A stretch of DNA of 64,000 bases from Mytilus trossulus (lineage: Eukaryota; Mollusca; Bivalvia; Mytilida; Mytilidae). Both the position numbers and the translations under genes were made by a program. The stretch is taken from positions 48,534,544 to 48,598,543 of the forward strand of contig NC_086380.1 of NCBI RefSeq assembly GCF_036588685.1, written 5' to 3'. A model generated the notes under the pieces. It ran no database searches, was not told the origin of the DNA, and was given only the letters and a program-made list of their open reading frames with translations. How positions within the stretch are numbered: the first letter of the stretch is position 1; each line of letters starts with the position of its first letter. Shown here piece by piece: positions 24,011 through 35,755 of this stretch.

Positions 24011-24586
24011 AAAATACATTATCTAATATGAATGCTTGAAATTCAGGATTTTACTTTAATACAACAATAAATGTTGGGTTGTGATTAGGATATTTCACCC
24101 CTTACTTGATCTTCTCGGACTATCTGTGTTACTGTTTACCAGAATAACATTCTTTATCTGCTACAAAGAACAAACAACATCAAGAAATGTTGTTTCATTT
24201 TATAATTTTAACGACCTTATATTCTTTCAGATGAATATCTTTAAAAAAAAATATTATTGCTTTTGTATAATCCTTTACTAGTCTTATTGTGGGATCGGTG
24301 TTGATATTGATATTTGTTACTTTTTGTGCGTTGTTTATATTGAGAGCGAAGGCTGTCATGTTTTATATGACATAAGTAAATACATGATAAGAATTGTCAT
24401 GTGTATATTACGGGAACTAACATTTGTTCAGTCTAGATTATATGCATTTACATTAATAATCAGGTCAAAGCTTTATCAGTTTTTATAAATATAAACTATT
24501 GGTACCGTTGGGCATTTCAGTGAAATTTACAACAGAGGTAAGTGCTTAGCACTAAGTTCTATTAATTTAATACATTGATTGTATAT

Positions 24587-24750
24587 ATATATATCATTAT
24601 CACTGAACTAGTATATATTTGTTTAGGGGCCGGCTGAAGGACGCCTCTGGTTACATTGAAGACCTGTTGGTGACCTTCTGCTGTTGTTTTTTTCTATGGT
24701 CGGGTTGTTGTCTCTTTGATGCATTCCCCATTTCCATTCTCAATTGTATT
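24587..24750 (+). repeat. GGTCGGGTTGTTGT dispersed repeat, near-complete
   Basis: Begins ATCATTATCACTGAACTAG and runs through GGGGCCGGCTGAAGGACG, ACATTGAAGACCTGTTGG and TTGATGCATTCCCCATTTCC. Part of the left GC-rich block is deleted relative to 3895-4070. Confidence 0.75.
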
Positions 24751-25249
24751 GTCATTATCATTACCTAAGAAGCTGTTATTGTAAGTTACTTTAATTTTTT
24801 AATACGAATTAACGTCATGGTAGCAAAAGGGTTTCAGTAAAAATATGATAAAAAAGGATTCTCTTTTTCAAACCAATGTCGCCGAAATTATCTTTTCATT
24901 AAATGGAGAGAAATCTTCAAGCAAAATTTATCTGGTTGTGTTGACATATTATCACTAGTTGAATAATTGTATGGAAATCGAAGATTTTGCCAGTGTTATC
25001 CGTAAAGGATATTGATGAACCCAAAAGTCATGAAAGCTTGGTAGTTCTGATTTGTCTTCTTAACTATGATCTTTGTAAGCAGGCACTTATTACTCATAAG
25101 AAGAAACTTTGTAAAATTGTATACACATACACCAAGAACGACTTACACAATGATCTTCAATGTTACTTGCAATCCTAATTGTACTTAATTAAAAATAATT
25201 TCCAAAATTGTGTAACAGCAAATCTTAATAACGCAATGTCTGTATTTTC

Positions 25250-25392
25250 ATGTCAGGACCGACTTACTGGCTTCTGTTATAGTGATACTCGCGGGGACTA
25301 ACACTGCACAAGCAGAGGTATCAACTCAGTGGTAACATAAATTGTATTATTTTTCTGCACCAGATGCGCATTTCGACTAAAATAATATAAAC
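25250..25392 (+). repeat. dispersed repeat with CTGCACCAGATGCGCATTTCGAC block
   Basis: GACCGACTTACTGGCTTCTG..GTGATACTCGCGGGG..AAGCAGAGGTATCAACTCAG..CACCAGATGCGCATTTCGAC. I recognise this as a common Mytilus repeat. There is no coding frame. Confidence 0.55.
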
Positions 25393-25814
25393 GGTACAAT
25401 TTATTTTGCATAAATTTCTCTTCAGTGATACTAGAACCCAAAATATTCTAAAATCCATAACTTATGAAGAAATAAAGAGCTAAAAAACCAAAAGGACAAA
25501 AATAATTACCCCAGGCATACATAGCCTTTTGCGAATTTGGCACAACGGTACGCATTTTGGTTTTTAATGCTTTTCAATTTCTTTTGTGAGTTGGTTTTCT
25601 GTTTAGAATCGAGTCCCACTAATATGTTGTAATAAAAAAGAATGCGCAATTGGCGTATTGTTTTATAAGCTTGAAGATTTTACGAGTCGTCACAAATTCT
25701 CGTTGATTTTAACTGCTTATAAATGTTTCGTCTCTGACGGCAACACTGACCTTATAGTTAGTAGTTTTGTGTTGACTTTTAATATCAGTGTTGTGTCCTT
25801 TTTTTGTTAATGTA

Positions 25815-26130
25815 TAAAAAAGAAGATGTTATATGATTGCCAATGAGACAACTATCCTCAAAAGACCAAAATGACACAAACATTAACAATTATAGGTCAC
25901 CGTACGGCCTTCAACAATGAGCAAAGCCCATACCGCATATAGTCAGCTATAAAAGGCCCCGATAAGACAATGTAAAACAATTCAAGCGAGAAAACTAACG
26001 GCCTTTTTTCTGTAAGAAAATGAACGAAAAACAAATATGTAACACATAAACTAACGACAACCACTGAATTACAGGCTCCTGACTTGGGACAGGCACATAC
26101 ATAAAAATGTGGCGGGGTTAAACGTACTAT
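25815..26130 (-). repeat. dispersed mussel repeat (CCTTCAACAATGAGCAAAGCC)
   Basis: ATGTTATATGATTGCCAATG..ACAACTATCC..CACCGTACGGCCTTCAACAA..CCATACCGCATATAGTCAGC. Copies in the opposite orientation are at 27460-27620, 63425-63565 and 63795-63905. Confidence 0.75.
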
Positions 26131-26404
26131 TTATTTATTGTTGATTTTTTCGTAAAATTAAGATTTTCCTAACCACAATCACCATATCACTGTATTTGGC
26201 ACACATCTGGGAATTTTCGGTAACAAATGTTTTTCAATATCATATTTTAATTTGCTACAGAACTGATTTGATTTTAGCGCCACTATTGTGTCCTATATTT
26301 ATACTTACGTTATATTGACAAAACGCTACAAATTGGTTTTGTCATATGCGAAAACATTTTGTAAAGACGTATTGTTTGGCAAGGTAAGAAGAAATTAGCA
26401 ATAT

Positions 26405-26625
26405 ACATGTTTATACCGTCCCGTTATCATGGTTATCTCAGATTTTGACTTCAAGTCAGATCGAAAACAAAAGAGTTTCTGCGTTACGTTGTCGATTGAA
26501 AATATTTAGTAGGTTTTTGGTTATGTTGGTATTCATTAAAGTTGAAGAAATGGGTATCATTGTAAAACCCAAAGTTTTTTATGACTTTTTTTTACTAAAA
26601 TAAATAATCTATGAATGATTGAAAT
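26405..26625. repeat. local duplication, copy b
   Basis: Diverged partner of 23760-24010, with TTTGACTTCAAGTCAGATCG, GGTTATGTTGGTATTCATTA and ATCATTGTAAAACCCAAAG. It lacks coding content. Confidence 0.6.
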
Positions 26626-27069
26626 GTCAAAATTCAACAAAAATTATTTTGGAGCTTAGAATTGGTGGCAAACTTTAAACCCTTCAGACTGTTCGCATGT
26701 AAAGTACTTTTTTTATCAAACAGTAGTTTGATGTGCAAAATATTTTGCCATTTTCTATATCTTTAGGCTCATTTTTTTCATGCCGTCACAATAGGAATTT
26801 CAGAGGAAAGCAAGCAAATTCGACGTCATAATCGGATTTAAACCAATGAAGAAATGAGATCAAACGAACCACACGTTGGTTAAATTTGTGTATACAAAAG
26901 GTGCAGAAAGGGATAAATTGACGAAGAATTAGAGAAACAGTTATAATAACTTATGATTCTACATTCTAGAGATATCATTTACTTATATTTTGGCATTGTA
27001 CAATATTTAGATTTATACTGCAACTAGTTGTTTTTATTTTCTAAATATAGTAATAAACTCATCATAATT

Positions 27070-27125
27070 ACCAGGGCTAAATATAGTATATACGCCAGAC
27101 GCGCGTTTCGTATACACAAGAATTA
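27070..27125 (+). repeat. CGCCAGACGCGCGTTTCGT dispersed block
   Basis: ACCAGGGCTAAATATAGTAT-ACGCCAGACGCGCGTTTCGT-ATACACAAGA. Same family as 1310-1346 and 40940-41025. Confidence 0.65.
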
Positions 27126-27459
27126 TCAAAATATAGCTATATTTTGTGTAATGTCAATTTCATCATGGAACACTTTCTGCACAATCAGAGTTCCATGAAG
27201 GAATTAAAAGAAGTCTGACATTTGTGTAACGATTAAAAAAACTATCATTTAATTAATTTAAGATGCAGTATAAAAGCAATATTAGGTGAATGTCATAAAA
27301 ATATAAACTTTTTTGTACTCGGCGCATAATTGGGCATACAACAAAGTTGATTTTTCCTGACATTGACCTAATATTGTATATTTAAATCGATATTGATATT
27401 CGGTCTATACCTTTTGTTTCGAAAGTCTTTGGCACGTTTTCTTGTGTACAAAAATTAGG

Positions 27460-27620
27460 GCGTTAGTCCTCTCGTTTGAATTGTTAAACATTTGTCATTC
27501 AGGGCCCTTTTATAGCTGTATATGCGGTATCGGCTTTGTTCATTGTTGAAGGCATTATCATTATATGACCTAAAGTTGTTAACTTCTGTGTCATTTGGTC
27601 ACTTGTGGAGATTTCATGGT
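27460..27620 (+). repeat. dispersed mussel repeat (GGCTTTGTTCATTGTTGAAGGC)
   Basis: GTCCTCTCGTTTGAATTGTT..CTTTTATAGCTGTATATGCGG..TTGTTCATTGTTGAAGGC, then TCATTTGGTC. It is a plus-orientation copy of the 25815-26130 family. Confidence 0.7.
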
Positions 27621-27792
27621 TCAGTGATTCCCTATATAATCAACCAAATACCCCCTGGATCCGCCTATGAATACATATGAAGTAAACGATAAACATTATA
27701 GTTGTGTTTGCGCTTTTTTGTTACGATAGTTGAGTTAGCCTTTGATGTATGCTGTCTCTTTCGGTATAATAAAACACTTAATGCCTAGATAC

Positions 27793-27905
27793 TCGTGGAA
27801 AATGAAAGTTTATTGTCTCTCGGATACATCTGATGCCCTCGGCTACGCCTCAGGGCAATAGCTGAAACTCGGGGACAATAAACGTACTATTCCACTGAAA
27901 ACCAG
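27793..27905. mobile_element. small foldback element
   Basis: Arms GTGGAAAATGAAAGTTTATT-GTC and the reverse complement of GACAATAAACGTACTATTCCAC pair around an inner palindrome GCCCTCGGCTACGCCTCAGGGC (27836-27857). It lies about 100 bp before the last exon of the rapunzel-like gene. Confidence 0.6.
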
Positions 27906-28054
27906 TCAATAAAAAAAAATTAAGTTGATTTATATCATTACCATCAATTCCTTGTTGATTATTGCTTTCATTATCATTTTCTTAATCTTTTGTTTTAGAA
28001 TGAAAATGAATCTGCGGAATATTCCTGTGTTTTCTTTTGTTATCATTGTTTGCA

Positions 28055-29368
28055 ATGGATATAGCGAACACTGCAGGTGGAGACGAAATGAAGGAGATTC
28101 AAGATGGTTTAAAATTTGCTAAAATAATAACAACCGCAATGAAACCCATTGATTTTGAAAGATTTTTGGGAATCGCTGCAACAGAAGCGATATCCTTTGT
28201 TTCTGCAACTTTACAATTCCTCAGTTTGATATTTTCTGTAATTGACAACAGAGAATCACAGGAACTGTTAGCTATAAAGCGAATGTACAATGAAATGAAC
28301 AGGCGTTTTGATCTGGTTGATAATAGATTAAATGATATCTCGTTACAAATTAACTGGACCAGAGTATCAAATCAATATAGTGGGATAGAACGCCATATTA
28401 CCTCAATAGATATGCTATTACGAAACATTTATGAAAAACCTTTTGCACTCAGAGAAAATGGAAAACAAGATTTTATTTATACAATGAAAAATACATGCAT
28501 GCTTTGCGCAACAGAACTATATAATGGAATCATGGGGGTCAATAAAGGGTTTTCTGACGACATTTTACAAGCTGCAATGGAAACATCGAAAAATGATCGT
28601 CCGAAAATGCAAACGTTTATGCTTGGACTTTTTAAACTTCTCGTCCAAGGAATAACTAATGAATTAGCTTATCATAATTTTGTCCGTGGTAATGACGATT
28701 ATTTGGCCTACAAAAAACAATGGAAGGGTCGTCTCGATAATGTTACCGCGAAAATGCATAAAATAAATGATGAAATCAAAAGTAAATATCATGAACAAGC
28801 AGAGAAAGATATTGCTTTGTATTCCCTTAAACATCCCAGAAATATTATGTCTAACCAAATTTTTTCTGGAAATCTATATCAATGTCTAGTTCGAAAATAT
28901 GACTGGCGCGACTGGTTACTAGTTGTTTACAGACCAATATCTGGAGTGAATAATCATATCAACCACATTTGTGAAGGATACCGAAGATATGGAGTGTATG
29001 GGAGGGACGTTTTAGTGGCAAGTGTTGATCAAGTAAAAGATGCAATCAATATTACGGCTGCAGATGAAATAATAAGTAGAATAATCACAACATACACGTC
29101 TTGCGCTCAAGTATGTTCTTCGGGATATAGTGGATATGGTGGCAGTTATTGTACTAGCGGTATGTATCACAGTGAATGTACAGCGCACAATCTAGATGCA
29201 CAGGGTGTGTATCTAACTATTCCAGGAGAAACCAGAGATTGTCGAATTTATGCTTCTGTCGGCGTGATTGATTCGTGGGTGGATTTGTGGTATCATGGTC
29301 TACCTGAACGACTAGTTCACAAACGTACACCTGGCTCTAACTCGTACTCTATTCATTTATTTGGGTAG
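28055..29368 (+). CDS. rapunzel-like helical protein, uncharacterised
   Basis: An intact 437-residue frame from ATG 28055 (context GCAATGG, G at -3 and +4) to TAG 29366-29368. A 3' splice acceptor TCTTTTGTTTTAG ends at 27999, so the exon probably starts at 28000 with 5' UTR spliced from upstream. Earlier frame-start codons such as TTG 28037 are not eukaryotic starts. Residues 37-63 form a hydrophobic helix (AATEAISFVSATLQFLSLIF). Residues 69-99 are amphipathic (RMYNEMNRRFDLVDNRLNDI), matching the N-terminal layout of rapunzel-like proteins: hydrophobic helix, then a (F/Y)..+N.++D.+...+..I coiled segment. A long helical middle and a Cys/Gly/Tyr-rich end (SCAQVCSSGYSGYGGSYC) follow. Function is unknown. 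A membrane-active or pore-forming role has been discussed for similar all-helical folds but cannot be read from this sequence. Confidence 0.6.
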   Translation: MDIANTAGGDEMKEIQDGLKFAKIITTAMKPIDFERFLGIAATEAISFVSATLQFLSLIFSVIDNRESQELLAIKRMYNEMNRRFDLVDNRLNDISLQINWTRVSNQYSGIERHITSIDMLLRNIYEKPFALRENGKQDFIYTMKNTCMLCATELYNGIMGVNKGFSDDILQAAMETSKNDRPKMQTFMLGLFKLLVQGITNELAYHNFVRGNDDYLAYKKQWKGRLDNVTAKMHKINDEIKSKYHEQAEKDIALYSLKHPRNIMSNQIFSGNLYQCLVRKYDWRDWLLVVYRPISGVNNHINHICEGYRRYGVYGRDVLVASVDQVKDAINITAADEIISRIITTYTSCAQVCSSGYSGYGGSYCTSGMYHSECTAHNLDAQGVYLTIPGETRDCRIYASVGVIDSWVDLWYHGLPERLVHKRTPGSNSYSIHLFG

Positions 29369-29393
29369 GACATCTAGAGTACTAATTTAAATA

Positions 29394-29399
29394 ATTAAA
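29394..29399 (+). terminator. possible polyadenylation signal (ATTAAA)
   Basis: ATTAAA lies 25 bp after the stop of the rapunzel-like gene. It is a weak single hexamer. Confidence 0.3.
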
Positions 29400-29649
29400 C
29401 ACTTACATGAGAGTCTGATGAATTAGCAATTATGAAATACAAAACATTTTTTAGGTGGGATTCAAAACCATTAACTCTATACATGAATATTTGTAGAAAT
29501 AATTGGGTAAAGCAAGGAGATTTTCCAAAATCTGATTTTGTGCAATTAAAAGTTAAAGCTTATCCTAAGTTTTTATTCTTTTATTTTTTTTTTACTGTCA
29601 ATGGCATAACCTTCACTTTTCTTTATGATACTTTTAAAACAGTAGATTA

Positions 29650-30440
29650 ATCAAAAAGAAGTTGAAATGACGCGTTTAAATGAATTTGCAATTTCGCAGG
29701 AATAAGCGTATGCGAATCACAGGAAAAAAGACTAGAAACTGTGAAGCAGTATAATGACGCAAAGAAAATTTGATGTTTAGATCAATAATTGTCGGCAAAT
29801 GTTCCATTATTCAGAACGAGACCAGAAAATTAAATATCAGATATAAAAAAAAATCGACTGAGGAACAAATAAGTATCGAATAAATTATCGGTTATCAATC
29901 GAACGCAGAAAATAGTACACATTCGCTAACGTGGTTATTTCAACTCTACAAAAGTAGATTTAACACCAACGAAATGAAAAGCTATAAGAAAAAGAAATTA
30001 TTAAAAAGGGGCAATGTATGAAAAGCGAAAAAGTAACAGGGTATCAGTGGAGCGCAGAAACGGATGCAGACGCGCTAATATGGTAGTTTGATTTCTACAA
30101 ACCAATGTTTTATGAATGTGATACTAGTAAAATTAGAATAAGAAAATAATATGTAGCGAATAAGTACCATGGTATCATCAGTCGAGTGCATAGACGATTC
30201 GCCAACGGAGAAATTGCAAAGCACCGAAACAAGAACTGACACCAGAGACATGAAAAGAAATAAAAAGCAACCGTTAAAATGCGCAAGGTACAAGCAAATA
30301 AGGAACATATAAGTAACTAACAGTTTAGAGCCGAAACGCGTATAGAGTAATCTTACCTCTACGGACCAAGAAGTCAGGAACAAAAAATTAGAGGAAAGAA
30401 AGAATTTAAAAGATGTATTGTATAAAACACGATTACTAAA
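29650..30440. other. no gene seen
   Basis: Repeated AGCGCAGAAA..GACGCGCTAA-like motifs occur (near 29900 and 30050), suggesting a diverged dispersed repeat. The 132-aa minus-strand frame at 30075-30473 has low-complexity, unlikely composition. Confidence 0.4.
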
Positions 30441-30860
30441 GGTAACAGTAGTATATCGCTGTTCGAAATTCATAAATCGATTGAAAGAAAAAACAAATCC
30501 AGGTTAGAAACTAACACTGAGGGAAACGCATCAAATATAAGAGTAGAACTACGACACATCAGAAACACAACTTCAAAATGTAACACACAGAAACGAACTA
30601 TAATATAACAATGGCCATTTTCTTGACTTTGTACAGGAAATTTTACGGGAAAAAATGTAGGGTTGAACCTGGTTTGTGGTAAACCAAACCCCTCGCTTTA
30701 ATAAAACATTAAAATGACAGCTTTACATGGCAGGACTACAATACAAATTAATAGGAGAAAATTTGGAACAGAGAAACAAACGAATTATAGCTAACAAAAG
30801 GTATCAGGTTTAAAATTTTATTCGCCAGACGTGAGTTTCGTCCACACAAGACTAACCAGT
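30440..30860. repeat. composite of dispersed mussel repeats
   Basis: 30460-30610 matches 6975-7160 (TTCGAAATTCATAAATCGATT, ACACACAGAAACGAACTATA). Then CTTGACTTTGTACAGG and TTGAACCTGGTTTGTGG match 15510-15600. Then TATCAGGTTTAAAATTTTAT-TCGCCAGACG matches the 1310 family. Confidence 0.7.
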
Positions 30861-31429
30861 GACGCTCAGGTGAAAAAAAGTTCGAAAGCCAACACAAGTC
30901 CAAAGTTGAAGAGCACTGAAGACCAAAAGTTCCAAAAAGTTGTGACCAAAACGGATAAGGTTTTCTGCCTGGGATAAGATCATCCTTATTATTTAGAATA
31001 ATTCATACTTTTGCAAACAATTTTTTTTATAAAATGGCTATATTATAGATATACCGGATAAACCCGAAGTGGTGACTAACTACAGAATAAAAACGGATAC
31101 ATTACATAAAACTACTTAACCAGCACATCAGCCGAGTTAGCCAAAGTCATCAACGGACTTGTTGACGTCAGATATGAATTTCTAAAACGATTTATAATTA
31201 GGATAGAATTCAAGATTAGATTTGTAAGAGGGATAAAACATTTATTAATAACTATGAAAATAACAATACTTATCAATGACAAATTGTGGTATTAGATTAT
31301 GACTTTAATGTTTTAAACAAATCTTACACGAATAGCGGTCTTCCGAAGCAATATATACTGTAGATATGTGATTAACAATACAGTATTCTGTTACAGTATA
31401 GCAGGCGAGTCTTATGGTCATATAACCTC

Positions 31430-31628
31430 TGTGATATACCTGACTTAGGTTTGTGGGACTAAAGACGAAGTATATATATTGCAATAAAAAGAAGAACTTT
31501 TAAATTATCATCCTTTACTTTGGATTCAAACGCCAAAAAAGGCTGATACATGTAATCATCACAACAATCATGGTTAAGACAATACAACGTTTCCGGAAAG
31601 TACGGATTCAACATACAGATATATAACA
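31430..31628 (-). repeat. 3' LTR
   Basis: Plus strand starts TGTGATATACCTGACTTAGG and ends ACAGATATATAACA; TG..CA ends are present. The 199 bp match 38897-39096. The inner side on the minus strand carries a purine-rich TTTTTGGGCGGGGA, a plausible polypurine tract, directly before the LTR. Confidence 0.9.
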
Positions 31629-32928
31629 TCCCCGCCCAAAAATGAAAAATTCCCATATTTTTCGAAAATGTTGAATTCGTACTCCAAAAAGAAAAAGATT
31701 CAAAATTTCCATTTATATATAACAATACAACATACAAAAAACAGGCACCTTTAAACTTCATCATCTATTAATTTCTCATGTTTCACAGACATGTAAATAC
31801 AAATGCATATGACCAAATGCAAGTTACTCTTTAACTTCAACATAAATATGATGTGGCGAAATCTTATAAAATATAGCATATTATCATTTACTGAATTTTA
31901 GTGTGCTTGCTAAAAAGTGATTGATATACAGTACGAGATAAGATTCAGTGGAGTCCCTACTCCTGCTGATGGTTAGATACACCTTATAATGAATAAAATT
32001 TATAGGTTACACTATAAAAAAAAATCTACTATTGCGCCGACTTTCACGGTATACCATCCCTATCATACACACATGCTCTCGATTAAATAAAACAATAAAG
32101 TGAACAAATACATTTCAGCAGAACAAGACTATCAACCAGGGTTCATTTCTGAGTCATCTCTATGCACCACTAACACACAAATCAGATTTTCTTTTCTTAC
32201 TGTGCACAGACAGATTGAAAATTTAAATGCTAGGATTTCCATCAAATCAGTCATACATAAAACAAGTCTTCATTAATCTTTACTAACAAGTAAATTTAAG
32301 TATCGCAGTACTTCATTTCAAAACATTAGCTTCTACCTCTATGACTTTTCAAAATATTTCACATATTGAGGTATACCAAAAACTAACCATTAGCAACTCA
32401 ACTACTTAAAAATACAACAATAAATCCAATAAGATAGCTGGCCTAACTAATCTAATCAACATATGTACATATGGACCAACAAAAAACAAAAATCATTCAA
32501 CACAGTGAACTTTGACGGTATTTTCGCACTCAGTGTATTTAAAAAAAAAATTAACTGATTCATTTAAATCTTTTTAGCAATAAAACAATTTACTAACATG
32601 AAAGTCTTTTCAAATGGAAACTTTTAAAAAGAAAAATACTTTTCTCAAAACTTTGTATGTCGTTGTATTCAAATAGTTGAAATACTTAGAAAAAATAACA
32701 GTTCTGTGACAAAAAAAAACCAACGTCTTCAACATATGTTTGCAATAAATGATATTACTACATGTACTAATCATAAAATGTATCAATAAAATGTATCTTC
32801 AAAACAGTTCAAGTAAATTGTATCTTGTTCTGTAACTTTCGATATGCATGAGATAAATCTCACAGCAAAATATGTCTTATTCAGCCTTCTGATTGCGTTG
32901 TCATGAGATAAATCTCACAGACATGCGT
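31629..32928 (-). other. 3' non-coding region of the LTR element
   Basis: AT-rich 1.3 kb between the integrase stop and the 3' LTR. No env-like ORF. The palindromic motif GAGATAAATCTCAC occurs at 32850-32863 and 32905-32918, and again in the 5' leader at 38713-38726. Confidence 0.6.
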
Positions 32929-34365
32929 TTACGGAATAATCGGAGGTGGTCTCGACTTCAATAAGGCACGCGCCTTTGGTCCTAACTGATTGTCTTCGAT
33001 CCAAATTACGTTTTGCGCCGGTTCCCCTATCAAATGTGCAAGGTAGCGAGTATTTCCATCGTGATATTTCTTTGCTAAAAATCTTTTCACTTTTAATAAT
33101 GTCCCGTCTGACGCAGAGCTTGTTTCGTTGCCTGATGTTACAAAATAATCGTCTCTGAATCGAATAGGTTTTTGTCTCTCTCTTGTTGATCTCCGGAGAT
33201 TTGGCACTTCTTGAATTTCGTTATTTGTGCTAGATTGTTCACTTATCAAATTATCATGGCTTGCTGACGCAGTATCCACGGTATCTTGTTTGTTTATAAC
33301 ACGATCCATAAAATATTCACATGGATTTGGTACACTTTTATACGCTGGTTTTAAACGGTTAATATGCACTTTTGGAATAATTTTGTTTGTATTCGGGTCC
33401 ATTAACGAATAAAGATGTGGACTGTCTATTTGGTGAATGAAATACGGTCCTGCATGTTTTAGCTTAAATTTCTGACCAGCCCCTCTGGGGTCTTTTCCTA
33501 AGTACACATAATCCCCTTTTTCTAGAGACACATTATGAGCTTTCTGATTGGCCCTTTCAATCATTGATATTTTAGATTTTTCTGAATTTTCACGCACTTG
33601 TTTTCGAATGCATTCAAGTTTGTCAGCAAACTCTCGAATAAAATTGTGATAATCTTTGGGAATTTCTGAAAATGCGGTTTTTGATACACACGATAAGGGA
33701 AATGATGGTCTTTGTCCATAAATAATCTCAAATGGTGAATATTTTGCTCCTTCATTTACGGAATTGTTCATAGAAAAGACGATGCTTGGAATAAAATCCT
33801 CCCAATTTGTATTGTTCAACAAATACGGTGTAATTCGCTCTGCTAAGATTCTGTGTGAGCGTTCGCAAGTTCCCAAACAGTGGTGTGTAAAACTTGGTGT
33901 GAATTGTTGTTTGATATCTAAAAGTCTACATATTTCCTTTGTGCATTTTCCAATCATCTCGGGTCCATGATCGCTAATAAGGGTATCAAAAACACCAAAC
34001 TGAGTGATTATTTTATAAAGTGCATGCGAAACAGTAATTGGGTCGGAATTTGGTATAGGCTCTGTAAAAATAAACTTGCTAAACATATCGACTGCAGTAC
34101 ACACGTAACTGTTGCCTGACTTAGACACTGGAACAGGACCAAAAAGGTCAACTTCCCAAACTTGAAAAGGACGAATTGGAGTTTGAAAAGCAACAATGCC
34201 GGCTTTAGTCTTTCTAGTAGTCATCTTACGACACTGGCAAGCATGACAAGATTTTATGAAGTCGGACACTTGTCCTGCTGAATTTGAAAAATAATAATGT
34301 TCCCTGATCAAGTCTACTGTATGCTGAATGCCTCCATGGCCTCCAAGTGGTGAATCATGGTAAAG
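32929..34365 (-). pseudogene. integrase region of pol (core intact, cut off by a stop)
   Basis: A 460-residue open frame ends at 32929. The HHCC zinc-binding part begins just before it (LYHDSPLGGHGGIQHTVD, then CHACQC at residues 22-27) but is separated from the upstream pol frame by TAG 34368-34366. The catalytic core is complete: D55 (EVDLFGP), D114 (ISDHGPEM) and E150 (TCERSH), spacing D-35-E. The C-terminal part has a GPY/F-like segment (KLKHAGPYFIHQ). The enzyme would cut and join element ends into host DNA; here it lacks a connected N-terminus. Confidence 0.85.
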
Positions 34366-35298
34366 CTAAATAATTGTTTTTATGGCTATTTCAGGTAATG
34401 CAAGCTGACAAAATTGTTGAGTTCGCTTAGATCTTGCGACTCTAGTGTGAAAAAGCAAGTCATCGAATAAAGAAAAATCTCCTGATTCAAGTAGAACTTT
34501 AAGAGCTAGTTTTTGTGATTGTGGTAAATCACCATTTTCTAAATATCGGAAAATATTGCCAAATTGCGGGTCAATAACTTGTAACTGTTTTAAACTTTTT
34601 TGACTGAAATCACAATTTCGGAAAATTTTCATCGATTCTATTTTCTGTCGGACAGTTTGCTCATCGGAAATAAAATTAACATCTGACGAATCGTCTACAG
34701 TTGCCGATACTATGCTATCACTTTCAGGTATATTTGATGAGCTTAATGCAGATTGGCTCGTTTCAACGTTATTTGTAGTAAATTGACTGGTTTTGCTTGA
34801 ATTGTTCATCATAAGGTTTTCATCGCTTGTTTCACCTCTATCGAAAGATTGTACAGAATGTTCCTTTTCGGAAACTTTTGCAGTTGAGTCGGAAATGTCA
34901 GACGCCATCGGTTTTTCGACTATCGATACTGGTTGATTCGTGCAAACTCGTTTCTTAGTAAATTTGCGTTTAACACAATCATTATTTTCCTCGGTATCGC
35001 CTTCATAATCAAAGTCTGTTTGTTTGAAAGATTCACTGACTGACCTACTAAACAAATTTTGCAAAATATTAATATTATTAAGCTGTAGTTCGTCGGTGTC
35101 ACTTGATTGATTTGTCACTTCACAATAAGTTTGTAAAAGGCATGCCATTCGGTGTAATAATATTTCCGACATTTTCAGTGTGATAGGAAAAATATGGATC
35201 AAGCTGGTCCGGACTTTCAAAACCTGTTGTTGACGATTTGTTAGGCACACGGGACAGAGCGCGGCGACTTGCATGTCGTTACCCGGTTTATATCTCAA
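34366..35298 (-). pseudogene. pol linker between RNase H and integrase, frame-scrambled
   Basis: Starts with the RNase H tail RYKPGNDMQVA, where the typical VADALSR is damaged to VAALCPVC near 35250-35266. Compensating frame changes follow, then a long acidic, Ser/Asn-rich linker and a return to a conserved segment (LKQLQVIDPQFGNIFRYLEN). It ends at the in-frame TAG at 34368-34366 inside the integrase zinc-binding region. The linker is unusually long for a gypsy pol. Confidence 0.7.
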
Positions 35299-35335
35299 TT
35301 CAAAATTAAACTGCTGTAATATGGCGATCCATCTT

Positions 35336-35755
35336 TCAAAGATTGCTCCTTTTAACTGTTTTTTGAAAAAGTGGCTTAAGTGCTTGGTGATCGCCTACGA
35401 ATTTTTGTCCCCTTAAATACATAGAACAGTCTAATATTGCTGTTACCATACCAAGAAGCTCCAATTTTGTGGGACCATAAGACCTCTGCCATTTACTTAG
35501 AGACTTTGAACCAAAACGAATAACACGCAATTCTTCACTAGAATCATCCATTGGGTGTTGTTGATATAACATATATCCTATTCCTTTACACGATGTGTCA
35601 ACTGCAAGGTAAAACGGCAGGTCGTACTTCGGAAACGCAAGAACTGGTGAGTTTGCTAGTAATGTTTTAACTTTCTTAAAAGCCTGTTCCTGTTCGATTC
35701 CCCATTTAAATTTTACAGATTTTTTCAGTAACTTGGTCATTTGGGTCAACTTCCG
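35336..35755 (-). pseudogene. RNase H region of pol
   Basis: LLKKSVKFKWGIEQEQAFKK, then FYLAVDTSCKGIGYMLYQ (RNase H first Asp), KLELLGMVTAI (Glu) and DHQALKPLF. It is joined to RT only through a +1 shift at the GG pair at 35753-35754. It ends early through one extra A in the run at 35358-35364, after which the expected frame continues in another register. Confidence 0.8.

Noticed and set aside
24987..25178. 63-aa plus-strand frame
   Set aside because: Begins at TTG, not ATG, with no acceptor or recognisable domain; left unannotated.
25310..25333. AAGCAGAGGTATCAACTCAG resembles a cDNA-synthesis adapter
   Set aside because: Several mismatches to the adapter, and the segment lies within a dispersed mussel repeat (GACCGACTTACTGG...CAGATGCGCATTTCGAC), so it is native sequence.
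27925..28122. Hydrophobic frame before the rapunzel-like gene as a signal peptide
   Set aside because: It is in a different reading frame from 28055-29368 and spans the likely splice acceptor at 27999.
31459..31764. 101-aa minus-strand frame as an envelope-like gene of the LTR element
   Set aside because: It runs through the LTR itself and has no signal peptide, glycosylation or fusion features; the same piece in the other LTR gives the frame at 38912-39160.
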